This document shows, in pieces, positions 43,998-53,832 of a stretch of DNA of 64,000 nucleotides; the first letter of the stretch is position 1, and each line of letters opens with the position of its first letter. A model generated the notes under the pieces. It was not told the origin of the DNA and did no database searches. It saw only the letters and a program-made list of their open reading frames with translations. The position numbers and the translations under genes were made by a program. Source of the stretch: CAZHCA01 sp964530825 (lineage in GTDB: Bacteria > Bacteroidota > Bacteroidia > Chitinophagales > Saprospiraceae). The DNA lies in NCBI GenBank assembly GCA_964530825.1, contig CAZHCA010000007.1:62001-126000 (forward strand), written 5' to 3'.

Positions 43998-44844
43998 CAG
44001 CAATCGACTTGGAATACATTTGGGGTCGAGCTTGGAGCAGCGGCGCCTGATCGGGTTGGAATAGACTGTTGCGCGACTGTTGCTTGTACAGTTGTGTCTG
44101 GGCTTCCAGTTCGTTGGTGCGAATGATGGTACTGGTGATATGATCCTGCACCAAAGCCAGGGTGAGTAGGCGCGTCCGGATCATGGTGTCGACCTGGATA
44201 TACTTGGCATTCAGTAAGTTGCGTTTTTGCAGATATGCTTTGCGTAGTTCTTCGTTCTGGGGGACCAGCCGGTTCAGCGAGTCCTGCCCGATTTTTTCCA
44301 TGGTCTCCCGGTAGGTGGCCAGTTGCTGGTTATATTTTAAAAAAGTGGCTTCTCGTTCTTCCAGTGCGGCGTGGATTTGGCACAGGATGGCTTCTGAGGA
44401 ATTTAGTTGTCGTATATCCAATCGCTTCTGAGAAATACGGGCATAGTATTGCTGGATGAAGTCGAGTTCTTCGTCGATGCGTGCCAGTTGAAAGTGAAGG
44501 GTGGTGGTATCCATGGGCGTGCTCAAATGCCGGCTGAATTGGCTGAGGGTCAACGCCAAATCCTCCAGGCGCTGCAGCAGCAACACCGACAAGGTATCGG
44601 AAGCGAATAGAGGGCGCTGTTGCATGGCCTCGATCGGTTGCAGGGGCGCCTGAGGCAGTTGCTTGGGTAGGGCCGTTGCATCCAGAAAAGAGTCGATGAG
44701 GTGGATATCAAATCCGCTGGGCCCTTGCTCTGACGAAGCAGCGGCCGTATCCAGACCAACGGAATCAAGTCGCTGACTGTGTAGCGGCAGGGCAACCAGG
44801 CATAGGAAGACCCCTGTGACCATCCGGTTAAAAAATACTTGCAC
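43963..44844 (-). CDS. Exported coiled-coil protein, probably 3'-truncated
   Basis: A 293-residue protein with a signal peptide (to about residue 23) and long helical, coiled-coil stretches (about 85-245, rich in Leu/Gln/Glu). The layout, and the end '...LFQPDQAPLLQARPQMYSKS', look like the N-terminal periplasmic part of a large MscS-type mechanosensitive channel just before its first membrane helix; that link is inference. If correct, the channel part is missing. The last 35 bases overlap the truncated FadL-like gene on the other strand. Confidence 0.65.
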   Translation of the reverse strand: MQVFFNRMVTGVFLCLVALPLHSQRLDSVGLDTAAASSEQGPSGFDIHLIDSFLDATALPKQLPQAPLQPIEAMQQRPLFASDTLSVLLLQRLEDLALTLSQFSRHLSTPMDTTTLHFQLARIDEELDFIQQYYARISQKRLDIRQLNSSEAILCQIHAALEEREATFLKYNQQLATYRETMEKIGQDSLNRLVPQNEELRKAYLQKRNLLNAKYIQVDTMIRTRLLTLALVQDHITSTIIRTNELEAQTQLYKQQSRNSLFQPDQAPLLQARPQMYSKSIAAIARAGSFVRW

Positions 44845-44931
44845 GCGCTTCTAAATCCTTGTTTGACAATACATTGACTAAACCTAAGCAATATTTTCAG
44901 CATTTGGAGGAGAAAACCGCATTTTTAGCGT

Positions 44932-47900
44932 TTAACGGTTTCTACCACCGACTTCCCGGTGCTTTTTCCTCGATAGCACTGGAGTGGCTTCCAGTACTCC
45001 GTCTTTATTGGCCAATTGGACCAGGATGTTCGGACCGTGCTTTTTCTCTTTGTAGTGGTCCAGGGTCTTATCACTCAACCCACCCAATTTAAAGACATTG
45101 ATCCAAGGGATTTCGAATAGTAAATTGGTATTTCCCGAACTGGAGATGTCAAAATACCCGTCTACGGTGAAGCCAATGGCGCTGGAGGCAATGGTGAGGT
45201 CATCGATGACTATTTCCTGGTCCCGTACGAGGAATCGATTCTCGATGGTGGCGAACTGGATGTCGTCCAGGTCGCGATGTTTGAACAGAAAGCCTTGAAT
45301 GTCGGAAATACCCGGGAAATTGATCAGGCGGCCGTCGTGCATCACCAGGTCGACCTGGGCTTTCACTGATTCGGATTGAATCAGGTAATTAGAATCCGCT
45401 TTGGCCCGCAATTGAATGTCGGCAGTCATAATTCCTTGAATGTTTTCGAAAGTGACTTGCTGAAATCCGAAGTTGTTAAACGACCAGAACAGGTAGGCCA
45501 CATCGATGCTATCGCACTGGGTTTCCAATCGCAGGCTGGGCTGCTGTCGCTGGAGTTCGGTTAACTGGCCTTCCAGGTAAAATTCGCCTTCGCCGTATTG
45601 CAGCCTTGCTTCGTGAATGTCTAAAGTATCGGCATTGATGTGAATTTTTCCCGTTACCCCCCGGGCATCAAAATTATTACAATGGAGCACATCCATTGAA
45701 ATGTCCAGCTGGGCATCGAGTTGGTCTACCGCCTTCTGGATAACCTGCCCGATCGGATTGGACTGGTACGTGGTATCTTCAGGTGGTCGCTCCAGGGCGG
45801 CCGGTGGCTCGAGGTAATCAAAGTTGAAGTAGTTCGATTGGAAGACAAGGTCGGCCTGCAGGGGGCCTTCGGGGCCCATCAAAAAGGGCAGAAAATCGTC
45901 GAACTGACCGCGTAGTTGCACAGGGTTTTGGTTGAGGCAAGTCTCCATGTGCGCAATGCTTAGATCGTGCTCATCGAATTGAAAATCCACCATTAAATCC
46001 CGGAATTCCAGTCCTTTGGGAATGAAGTCGATAGCGGCATCGCGGATTTGGGCATTGCCCGAGAAAGTTGCGTTGATCTTTTTTTCTTCGAAGTTGAAAC
46101 TCTTGTGGGGTTGCCCCGCGTACTGAAGGGTCATACCTAATTGGCCTTCGTGAAATAGATATTTGTGGTTGGGCAAAAGGAAGTTGAGGTCGATCAGGGG
46201 CAAATCCATCTCGGCGTAGGCTACGAAGCGGGGATCGTTTAGGTTTTCGACCGAAAAACGGCCGTTCACGGGGGCATTGCCAAACAGGTTACTGGAAAAC
46301 GTATCGATCGTCGCACAGCCCACCGGTTGACTGCTATTGGAGCAATGCAGCCGGTATTTACCGTCGAGGTAGACGTCGTAAGCATCTAGCCCGATATAAT
46401 GGATCGTGTCGGCTGTAAAGCGCAGGTCGGCAGATAATTGCTTGAGGGCCTCATTAAATTTATTGTTGATGGTAGACTTGGGCGCTTTGGGTATTGGGGA
46501 GGACTGCTGGTTGAGGCTGTCTTTTGCGGATAGTGCAAAACGATTGAAGTCAAAGGAGGGGGTATGGGCAGCTAAAGTAATTTCCAGGTCGTTTTTCCCG
46601 GCCAATAGGAAAGGGATAAAATTACCGATCTGGCCTTGCAATTGAAGGGGGTTTTGGTTGAGTCGTAGTTGGAGGTCATCGAGGTATAGGGTGTTGGTGT
46701 CAAAGCGCAAATCGGCCTGCCAGTCTCGTAGTTGGTATTGGTTGCTCTGGTAATTGGCATCCACATTTTGCAGACAAATCTGACCACCGATATTTGCTTT
46801 TTCCAGCATGTCACCTACGCCGAAGTAAGCGTCGAGGGCGCCCTGGTATTGCAACTGAATATCTATTTCGCCCGTCTCCACCTGAATTTTGTCGGCAGGC
46901 AGGTACTTATTGATCGGGTTAAGCGGGCCATAGACCAGCAGATGCATATCCAACTGTGGGTTGGTCAGGTCGACCAGTGCTCCCTCTGCTGCGATGGGTA
47001 CCCGGTCGTATACCACGGCCGTAAGCGTGTCCAAGTCAAAACAACTTTTGTTTTCATGCTCAGGGCAGCGGTAGCGAAAGTGCGTACGCAGGTTGACATC
47101 CTTGGCCTTGTGGCCCCGCACGAGAAGTTGTTTGGCCCGCAAAGCTAGCTTGCCATTGAATCGCTGAGTCAAGCGGTCGAATGCCGCGCTTATCCGTTTA
47201 AACTTATCGTCTGTTTTTTGGGTGGCGCCAACCTTCTTAGGAGCCGGTTGCCCGGACGGTGGCAAGAACTGATCTAGGTCGAGCGTATGGATGTCGATGG
47301 TTAAGTCGGTATCGAAGCGACCGCCCGGAAAGATAAGGAAAGTAATCAGGCGGGGAAATTTACCCGAAAGGCGGACAGGGGTGCCGTTTAAAGTGCCTCG
47401 CAGCCCCTGCAGATATAAATTGTAGGTATTAAAATGCAGGGTGCCGTCGACATTTCTAAAGTTGAGCTCGTTGGGGCGGTAGGTGAAGCCGGCGTTACGG
47501 ACTCTGGCCGTTCCAGTAATTTGCGGGATGCTGTCGGCGCGGAAGCGTTGAAAGAAAAACTTGGGTTTGCCGCGATGTTGGAATTCCAGCTCGACTTGGC
47601 CGGTGGCGAATTGCAGCTTAGGAGCCGGCAGCATATCGTTCAATGCGGCCATGTCTGCTTCGGCCCATCCATGAAGTTCCATGTGTGGATCGTTGAGGTC
47701 GGTCAGCATCACGCGGCCACCTATGGGGAAGCGATCGAATACCCGGGTTGTAAAGGTATCGATCTCTAGACAGCCGCTGTGCGGATTGGCAGCGCCATAG
47801 GGGTTACAATTATAAAAATGGGCGATGAGCGAGGTATTCGTCAGCTCGGCCTGCGGCGTAGTCACGGTAGCATCGAGCATGCGGAAATACCCGTCGATGG

Positions 47901-48885
47901 GGGCTGGCGTGCCAGGGATCAGTTCCCCTTCGATTATCACTTTGGCGGTGATTTTCTTGTCTACGTCGAAGTTGCGCAGGCCGTGGGCAATATTGGGGGC
48001 AATGACCTCTTTGGCGTCGGCCATCAGAATACCCGGCTGGTCGATGATCAGCTGCAGGTAGGCTGGCTGCCCGAAACGCAGGAAGCCCGAAATCTGGTGG
48101 GTATACCGGTCGACTTCGACGCCTACGTCGCGAAATTCGATGCGCTTGCCGTCGGCATTGTAAAACAGCTCCCAATCGATTTTAGCCTCCTTACCAGCCA
48201 GGAAGGGGCCGTTGCGCATTTTGAAGGTGAGGCCTTTGAAAAACCAGTTGCCCTTAACGAAGATAAAGTTGTCGCGGTCGGGCTCACGGTTGAGGCGCAC
48301 ATCGGTTTGGCGCAGCTCTACGTGGTAATGCTTTTCGCGTAACGAGTCGACCATAAAGAAGGTGAAGTTGTCAACTTCCAGGCGGTCCAGGGAGAAAACG
48401 GGGTGGCGTTTTGCCGTATCAGGCGTAGCGGTGGTCGTATCTTTCCCGGCTTTTAGGAAGTCCAGGTTGAAGTAACTGCCGTCGGCATTGCGGAAGAGGG
48501 CGACTTTGCCGCCATTGATTTTAACTGATCGCACCATCACTTTCTTTTGCAGGAGGGGCCAGAAACGCAGGCTGATCCGCAGCTGATCCATGCGTAGGAG
48601 GTCTTCGTTAAAGTGGGGGTCTTTAGGTGCATTCAGGCGCACATCCTCCAGGATGATGGCCAGGTTAGGGAAAGTACTACGCAGGTTGATGCGGTAGTGG
48701 GAGATATAGACGTCCCCGCCGGTGTGTTCGTGAAAAAACTCGTCGAGCAGCTCGGGAACGCGCTCCTGGTCGCTGACCGCGATCCAGTAGACGAAAAGCC
48801 AGAGGCCGGCCAGGATCACGATTACCGATCCCATGGTCCAGAGGCTGGCGCGAAGTAGTCTGAATCCGGTGCTTTTTCCGCTCAT
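44932..48885 (-). CDS. AsmA-like giant periplasmic/inner-membrane protein with three internal modules
   Basis: A 1317-residue protein with one N-terminal membrane anchor (about residues 10-32) and a long beta-rich extracytoplasmic chain of AsmA type: 'LPELLDEFFHEHTGGDVYISHYRINLRSTFPNL'-like start and a C-terminal AsmA_2 region. In between, three modules of about 240 residues share an order: a Cys pair, 'DTF/DTL...', 'LNDP' or 'LTNP', and 'LNGTP/LNQNP'. The Cys pairs stand near 47808, 47067 and 46342. AsmA-like proteins bridge the periplasm and are linked to phospholipid transport to the outer membrane. Start ATG 48885 (an upstream ATG at 48909 adds eight residues). Confidence 0.82.
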   Translation of the reverse strand: MSGKSTGFRLLRASLWTMGSVIVILAGLWLFVYWIAVSDQERVPELLDEFFHEHTGGDVYISHYRINLRSTFPNLAIILEDVRLNAPKDPHFNEDLLRMDQLRISLRFWPLLQKKVMVRSVKINGGKVALFRNADGSYFNLDFLKAGKDTTTATPDTAKRHPVFSLDRLEVDNFTFFMVDSLREKHYHVELRQTDVRLNREPDRDNFIFVKGNWFFKGLTFKMRNGPFLAGKEAKIDWELFYNADGKRIEFRDVGVEVDRYTHQISGFLRFGQPAYLQLIIDQPGILMADAKEVIAPNIAHGLRNFDVDKKITAKVIIEGELIPGTPAPIDGYFRMLDATVTTPQAELTNTSLIAHFYNCNPYGAANPHSGCLEIDTFTTRVFDRFPIGGRVMLTDLNDPHMELHGWAEADMAALNDMLPAPKLQFATGQVELEFQHRGKPKFFFQRFRADSIPQITGTARVRNAGFTYRPNELNFRNVDGTLHFNTYNLYLQGLRGTLNGTPVRLSGKFPRLITFLIFPGGRFDTDLTIDIHTLDLDQFLPPSGQPAPKKVGATQKTDDKFKRISAAFDRLTQRFNGKLALRAKQLLVRGHKAKDVNLRTHFRYRCPEHENKSCFDLDTLTAVVYDRVPIAAEGALVDLTNPQLDMHLLVYGPLNPINKYLPADKIQVETGEIDIQLQYQGALDAYFGVGDMLEKANIGGQICLQNVDANYQSNQYQLRDWQADLRFDTNTLYLDDLQLRLNQNPLQLQGQIGNFIPFLLAGKNDLEITLAAHTPSFDFNRFALSAKDSLNQQSSPIPKAPKSTINNKFNEALKQLSADLRFTADTIHYIGLDAYDVYLDGKYRLHCSNSSQPVGCATIDTFSSNLFGNAPVNGRFSVENLNDPRFVAYAEMDLPLIDLNFLLPNHKYLFHEGQLGMTLQYAGQPHKSFNFEEKKINATFSGNAQIRDAAIDFIPKGLEFRDLMVDFQFDEHDLSIAHMETCLNQNPVQLRGQFDDFLPFLMGPEGPLQADLVFQSNYFNFDYLEPPAALERPPEDTTYQSNPIGQVIQKAVDQLDAQLDISMDVLHCNNFDARGVTGKIHINADTLDIHEARLQYGEGEFYLEGQLTELQRQQPSLRLETQCDSIDVAYLFWSFNNFGFQQVTFENIQGIMTADIQLRAKADSNYLIQSESVKAQVDLVMHDGRLINFPGISDIQGFLFKHRDLDDIQFATIENRFLVRDQEIVIDDLTIASSAIGFTVDGYFDISSSGNTNLLFEIPWINVFKLGGLSDKTLDHYKEKKHGPNILVQLANKDGVLEATPVLSRKKHREVGGRNR

Positions 48886-49120
48886 TTTGTTAGTGCGTAA
48901 TTTTCTCAATTAATATAACGAAAAAGTACCGCGATTGTGAGAGACGAAAGGGGCTGGAGGTGGAATTCGATAGCGTGGAGGTAGCCGTGTGTGCAGATAT
49001 CCAACCATAAGGAGATTCTGACTGAGCCTTTATTACCTGCCCTACGGCTTTAGTTAGCTTATACTGCCCGGCCGGCGTCAAGAAAGTCTACCTTTCGGTG
49101 GTCTGCTGGGTAATGCTTTG

Positions 49121-49207
49121 CGGAGGAGGAGGGATTCGAACCCCCGGTAGGCTCTCACCTACGCCGGTTTTCAAGACCGGTGCAATCAACCGCTCTGCCA
49201 CTCCTCC
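49121..49207 (-). tRNA. tRNA-Ser (UGA)
   Basis: An 87-base tRNA on the minus strand. Acceptor GGAGGAG (49207-49201) pairs with CTCCTCC (49128-49122), with discriminator G at 49121. The anticodon loop reads CTTGAAA with anticodon TGA. The long variable arm (GGCGTAGGTGAGAGCCTACC) is class II, as expected for serine, and the T-loop TTCGAAT is standard. CCA is not encoded. Confidence 0.95.
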
Positions 49208-49284
49208 GAACGGTTAGTTGTTTTTAACGGACTGCAAAGGTAGCACGCCCGTCAGATAAAGGCAACAACCAAGGGGGATATTTT

Positions 49285-50415
49285 TTACTGCGGCATGGCT
49301 TCTTGCGCGATCATCACGGCGGTCTGGCTGCGTTGCACGGCGTACTTTTGCAGGCGCCGGTCCAACTCGGCCGGTTCGGGCAGCTCAAAGTACTGGAAGT
49401 CCTGCGCCTCCAGTGTGGCGATTGTGGCTTCGGGTTTTCCGGTCAGGCTTCGTTCCTGGGTAAAGAGCTTGCCTTTGATCTCGACGACGGCTTCGGAGAT
49501 GATATCGCGAGCCTCGCGGGCAAGGTAGTTCTCGTCGGTCAGTAGTAGCATCTGGGCTTCTTTCAATAATTTGGAGCTTTCCTCCCAGGCCTTGCGGCGT
49601 CCGGTATCTTCGATGAAGGGGTCGTTGGCGGCGTTCTCGGCGATGATTTCGGCCTCGCGCAAGCGTTCGTTCCATACGGCGCCATTACTGAGTTGACGGG
49701 TTCGGGCGTCGACCCGCCGCACCTCCAGGATGACGTACGAGAGCCCCTCGGCGGGTTCGCCCCGGATGAGCAGTTGCTGATTGGTAATTTCCACGTTCTT
49801 CGGATCGCGTATGGCCTCAATGGGCAAAGGATTGGACGGGTCGCGTGTGCCCAAGATAATGTAGTACCCATCCTTGAGGCTTTCGCCATCGATGTTAAAA
49901 TCGCCGCCAAACTCGAGAATAGGTTCGCGGTCCTTAGGCTCCAGGAAGGTTTCGACCAGCTTTTGGGAAATTTCGCCTACGGTCTGGGCAATAGCTGCCG
50001 CACCCGGCGCCAGGGAAACGGCCGAAATGAAAGTCTCTTGATTGATCAGGTTGCCGAGTTTATACAGCAGGTTCTCTTTATCCAGGACGTATTCCAGCGA
50101 TACCGAGACGTGGGTCATGGTGGCGGGAATCAATGACACCAGGTTGGGACTCAGGCCTAACTTTTCGGTGTAGTTCTTCTTCACCTCGCGGTAGGTACGC
50201 AGGGCTTTAAAAGGCTTGTTGCCCAGTTTGGAATGGTTGAAGCTGACTTTGGAGCTCACTATCAGCCGCTTCACTCGGTCCCAGACCGAGCCACGAAAGG
50301 CCGCCTGCGCACTGTGTATTTTTATATAAAAGTAGGAGTTGCCGGGCAGAATGGGGCGTTCGGGCTCGCTGGAGCGTGGAACGTAAATAGGCGTGGTGGT
50401 GCCAAGGGTTTCCAT
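49285..50415 (-). CDS. Uncharacterised soluble protein, 376 residues
   Basis: No signal peptide or membrane segment. The N-terminal half has beta-type strands ('GNSYFYIKIHSAQAAFRGS', 'MTHVSVSLEYVL'); the middle (about 180-250) carries a further strand-rich part with 'ILEFGGDFNIDGESLKDGYYIIL'; and the C-terminal third is long charged helices, probably coiled coil. I recognise no domain. Neighbours are tRNA-Ser downstream and a GDPD gene divergently upstream, neither informative. The frame is intact and codon use resembles that of its neighbours. Confidence 0.75.
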   Translation of the reverse strand: METLGTTTPIYVPRSSEPERPILPGNSYFYIKIHSAQAAFRGSVWDRVKRLIVSSKVSFNHSKLGNKPFKALRTYREVKKNYTEKLGLSPNLVSLIPATMTHVSVSLEYVLDKENLLYKLGNLINQETFISAVSLAPGAAAIAQTVGEISQKLVETFLEPKDREPILEFGGDFNIDGESLKDGYYIILGTRDPSNPLPIEAIRDPKNVEITNQQLLIRGEPAEGLSYVILEVRRVDARTRQLSNGAVWNERLREAEIIAENAANDPFIEDTGRRKAWEESSKLLKEAQMLLLTDENYLAREARDIISEAVVEIKGKLFTQERSLTGKPEATIATLEAQDFQYFELPEPAELDRRLQKYAVQRSQTAVMIAQEAMPQ

Positions 50416-50539
50416 AGGAGTGTTTTGGGTTACATCATCTGCGATTAAAATAATGGATTTTGGGAAAGTAAAGGAAAGGTATCTGGTTTTTCAGCGGAAT
50501 ACGTCTGGGTAATTATCTTTATTGGAAAAATAGTCTGGT

Positions 50540-51430
50540 ATGCTGCGTTATTTTACCGTCCTGCTGGCGCTGTTCTTAGCGGCTTGTCAGGGGCCGCAAA
50601 AGGAAACGACCATGGAGAATGAAATCGACTGGCAGGGGCACCGTGGTGCGCGCGGTTTATTTCCCGAAAATACGCTGCCCGCATTTGCGGCTGCGCTCAA
50701 GAATCCCAAGATCCAAACCCTGGAAATGGACGTCGTCGTCTCGAAAGACGGCCAGGTGGTGGTCTCGCATGAGCCCTGGATGTCTGCCATGATCTGCCGC
50801 CTGCCGGGCGGGGCGCCCATCAGAGAGGAGGAGGAAAGAACCCACAATATTTTCAAGTTTACCTACAGTGAAATCCAACAGTACGACTGTGGATCGAAGG
50901 GGCACCCTTGGTTCCCGGAGCAAGAAAAAATGTCCGAATCCAAACCCTTGCTGTCTACTGTGTTGTCTTTTGCCGAGGCCGAAGCCGAACGCTTGGAGCG
51001 CCCTGCGCCCCGCTACAATATTGAAATAAAAAGCCGCCCGGAGTGGGATTCCGTTTTCACGCCCAAACCGGAAATCTTTGCCCGCTTGGTGATGCATACA
51101 GTGCGCGAAGCCGGTCTCACTGAGCGCACCTGCATCCAATCCTTTGACCCCCGTGCCCTGGAAGAAATCCATGAGATCGCTCCTGATCAGACGACTGCCT
51201 TCCTGGTGGAGGAGGTTGGCAATCCGCGAATCCAGATTACGGAGCTGAGTTTCCGTCCCGACATCTACAGCCCCAACCACGAAGGCCTGACCGCCGAGAT
51301 CGTTCGCCAGGCCCACGATCTGGGCATGCAGGTCATTCCTTGGACGATAAACGAAACCGGCCGGATGCAAGCGCTGCTGGACATGGGCGTAGACGGGATA
51401 ATAACGGATTATCCCAACCGGATACCCTAG
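50540..51430 (+). CDS. Glycerophosphodiester phosphodiesterase lipoprotein
   Basis: A 296-residue lipoprotein (lipobox LAAC, about residues 13-16). GDPD motifs are complete: 'GHRGARGLFPENT' (about 33-45), 'LEMDVVVSKDGQVVVSHEP' (about 60-78, the metal-binding E.D and His) and the closing 'GVDGIITDYPN'. It releases glycerol-3-phosphate from glycerophosphodiesters, at the periplasmic face or outer membrane. Its stop codon overlaps that of recQ on the opposite strand (shared CTAG). Confidence 0.93.
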   Translation: MLRYFTVLLALFLAACQGPQKETTMENEIDWQGHRGARGLFPENTLPAFAAALKNPKIQTLEMDVVVSKDGQVVVSHEPWMSAMICRLPGGAPIREEEERTHNIFKFTYSEIQQYDCGSKGHPWFPEQEKMSESKPLLSTVLSFAEAEAERLERPAPRYNIEIKSRPEWDSVFTPKPEIFARLVMHTVREAGLTERTCIQSFDPRALEEIHEIAPDQTTAFLVEEVGNPRIQITELSFRPDIYSPNHEGLTAEIVRQAHDLGMQVIPWTINETGRMQALLDMGVDGIITDYPNRIP

Positions 51431-53553
51431 CTTTTGGTCGCTTGTTTTTGTCGGTAGTGGTGGGCCAGGGCCAGCCGAATTTTTTCGTAGGGCATTTCCC
51501 CATTGAGATATTCGTAGATGGACCGCAATTTGGTCGCATCGGCTACGTAGGGTAGGCACTGAGTGACCCTTGCGATTTCTTCAGGGCTGATGAGGCGACT
51601 GATATCCATATCTTCCCCTTGCTGGTAGATGGCTGCCAGGTGACTGATGACAGTACTTTCCTTGATGCCACGCTCCCGGGCGATCTCTTCGGGGGCGAGG
51701 CCTCGCTCGTACAATGCCAGCGAGACTTTATGGGTGCCGCCGGTTATGAGGTTGCTTTGCCGGCTTATGAACTCCACCATGGCATCGAGGAAATAGCTGC
51801 CGTAGCGTTGGATTTTTCGGGTGCTCATCCCATCGACCCGCTCGAGTTGCGTCTCGGTGGTCGGCTTTTTCTCCACCATATCGCGCAGATTGGCGTCGGT
51901 GAGGATCATGTAGGGCGGTACGCCAAATTGTTGGGCCAATGTTTTACGCAATTGACGGAGTTGTTCGAAGAGGTCGTCGAATGCCCGTTGCTTTTTGGAG
52001 ATCTTCCCCGGCTGCTTAGCCTGTTGTCGTTCTTCCTGGACCTGTCGTGTGACCAGCTGGACCGTTTGGCCCTCGAAAAGGAGCCGCCTACTGGCAGGAG
52101 TGAGCCGAAGCACCCTGTTTTGATCATATGCTATTTCTAGATAGCCCAAATTGATCAATTGTTGAATGTAGTACTGCCAGTCGCGGAAAGAAATGTCTTT
52201 GCCCGCCCCGTAGGTCTTGATGTGGTGTAGGCCGTTTTCCAGGATGGTCCGTTTGGAGGATCCGCGCAAAACATCGATCAGCAGGGTGGCGCCTACGCCT
52301 TCCCGCAGCCGGTATACGGCCGAAAGCGCTTTTTGTGCGATCACGGTACCATCCATAAATTGAGGTGGGTCAAGGCAGATATCGCAGTTGCCGCAATTGC
52401 GGTCGTAATCTTCGCCAAAGTAATTGAGCAAGATTCGCCGCCGGCAGCCCAGTGCTTCGGCAAGCTGTTGCATGCGGTCAAGTTTGGCCAGTTGAAAGGC
52501 TTTGTGGTTACTTTCTTGCTTATCGAGGATTTCCCGTAGGGTGAATACGTCGCCCAGGTTATAAAAAAGTAAGGCATCGGCCGGGTCGCCATCCCTTCCG
52601 GCGCGACCGATTTCCTGGTAATACCCCTCGATATTTTTGGGCAGGTTGTAGTGAATGACCCAACGGACGTTGGATTTGTCAATACCCATACCGAAGGCGA
52701 TGGTAGCACAAACAATTTGTACATGGTCACTGATAAAGCGCTCCTGCACTGCAGAGCGGATACCGGATGACAATCCGGCGTGGTAAGCTTCGGCCGAAAA
52801 ACCCGCCTTGCGGAGCTTCTCGCTAACACTTTCGGCGCTCTTTCTGCTCAGGGTGTAAATGATGCCCGGCTGTTCGGGGCGTTCGCGCAGAAATTGCACA
52901 ATCTGTTGGATGCGTTGCTGCGCGGGGCGCACATCAAGGCGTAAGTTCGGCCGGTCGAAGGAGGCAACGAATTGTTGAGGATTATGCAATTGTAACTGCT
53001 TTAGAATATCCTGACGGGTCAGTTTGTCGGCCGTAGCGGTGAGGGCGATAATGGGGGTACCGGGTAAAAGCTGGCGCAGGTGACCAAGTTGAGTGTACTC
53101 GGGTCGGAAGTCATGGCCCCAAGCCGAAATGCAATGCGCCTCATCTATTGCGATCAAATTAAACCGGGCACTTCGCAACAGGGGATGGAAATCGCGGCCC
53201 AGCAGCTTCTCCGGCGATACGTAGAGCAGCTTTAAATCCCCATCGAGTAACTGGTCTTCCACCTGCCGCTGTTCGGCGGCAGGAAGCGAACTATTCAGGT
53301 AAGCAGCCCGGATACCGTTTTGACGCAAGCCTTCTACCTGATCTTTCATCAGCGCGATCAGGGGGGAAACGACTAGGGCACAGCCTGCTTTTACTAAGGC
53401 GGGTACCTGGTAGCAGATGGATTTGCCGCCCCCGGTTGGCATCAAGACGATTGTATCATTTCCGCTCAGAACAGCTTCTATCACTTCCCGCTGTAGAGCA
53501 CGAAAGTGATCATAGCCAAAATATTGTTTTAGCGCTTCTTCCGCAGTAATCAT
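51427..53553 (-). CDS. recQ: ATP-dependent DNA helicase RecQ
   Basis: A 708-residue RecQ. Motif I 'PTGGGKSICYQVPAL' (about 40-54), motif II 'DEAHCISAWGHDFRPEY' (about 136-152), motif VI 'YYQEIGRAGRDG', the zinc-binding cysteines ending 'CGNCDICLDPP', a winged-helix region, an HRDC domain (about 525-600) and a C-terminal helix-turn-helix tail (about 615-690). Length fits a full RecQ. 3'-5' helicase in recombination and fork repair. Confidence 0.96.
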   Translation of the reverse strand: MITAEEALKQYFGYDHFRALQREVIEAVLSGNDTIVLMPTGGGKSICYQVPALVKAGCALVVSPLIALMKDQVEGLRQNGIRAAYLNSSLPAAEQRQVEDQLLDGDLKLLYVSPEKLLGRDFHPLLRSARFNLIAIDEAHCISAWGHDFRPEYTQLGHLRQLLPGTPIIALTATADKLTRQDILKQLQLHNPQQFVASFDRPNLRLDVRPAQQRIQQIVQFLRERPEQPGIIYTLSRKSAESVSEKLRKAGFSAEAYHAGLSSGIRSAVQERFISDHVQIVCATIAFGMGIDKSNVRWVIHYNLPKNIEGYYQEIGRAGRDGDPADALLFYNLGDVFTLREILDKQESNHKAFQLAKLDRMQQLAEALGCRRRILLNYFGEDYDRNCGNCDICLDPPQFMDGTVIAQKALSAVYRLREGVGATLLIDVLRGSSKRTILENGLHHIKTYGAGKDISFRDWQYYIQQLINLGYLEIAYDQNRVLRLTPASRRLLFEGQTVQLVTRQVQEERQQAKQPGKISKKQRAFDDLFEQLRQLRKTLAQQFGVPPYMILTDANLRDMVEKKPTTETQLERVDGMSTRKIQRYGSYFLDAMVEFISRQSNLITGGTHKVSLALYERGLAPEEIARERGIKESTVISHLAAIYQQGEDMDISRLISPEEIARVTQCLPYVADATKLRSIYEYLNGEMPYEKIRLALAHHYRQKQATKS

Positions 53554-53653
53554 ATCGGCAGCGTTTGATTTACAACTGGAGGTACTCGCCTAGCGCACAG
53601 GAAAAGTAACAGTTTTACGAAAAGGTGGCAAATGGTCGGCGGCGGAAAAAGGG

Positions 53654-53678
53654 ATTCCCCCAAGGGATAAGGGGGAAT
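53654..53678. terminator. Inverted repeat between recQ and the histidine kinase gene
   Basis: ATTCCCCC (53654-53661) and GGGGGAAT (53671-53678) pair across nine bases. It lies downstream of the histidine kinase gene in its direction. No T-run follows, so its role is uncertain. Confidence 0.35.
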
Positions 53679-53772
53679 ACCCTAGCAAACACGCTTATTT
53701 AAAAAGTGAAAAGGAAGGACAAATTTTACTAACGTATTATTGAGCAAGTATACAGCTAATAACAGCGGAGAC

Positions 53773-53794
53773 AAACCCCATTTTTATGGGGTTT
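53773..53794 (-). terminator. Hairpin downstream of the histidine kinase gene
   Basis: AAACCCCA (53773-53780) pairs with TGGGGTTT (53787-53794) around a six-base loop, about 40 bases after the kinase stop codon. The following T-tract is short (TTTGTC on the minus strand). Probably the terminator of the regulator-kinase pair. Confidence 0.45.
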
Positions 53795-53832
53795 AACGGA
53801 GACCGCAAGGGGAAGGTGGGAAGGAAGGTTGG

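Noticed and set aside
51427..51430. Shared stop codons of GDPD and recQ genes
   Set aside because: A CTAG overlap of convergent stops is common chance packing; not scored as a finding.
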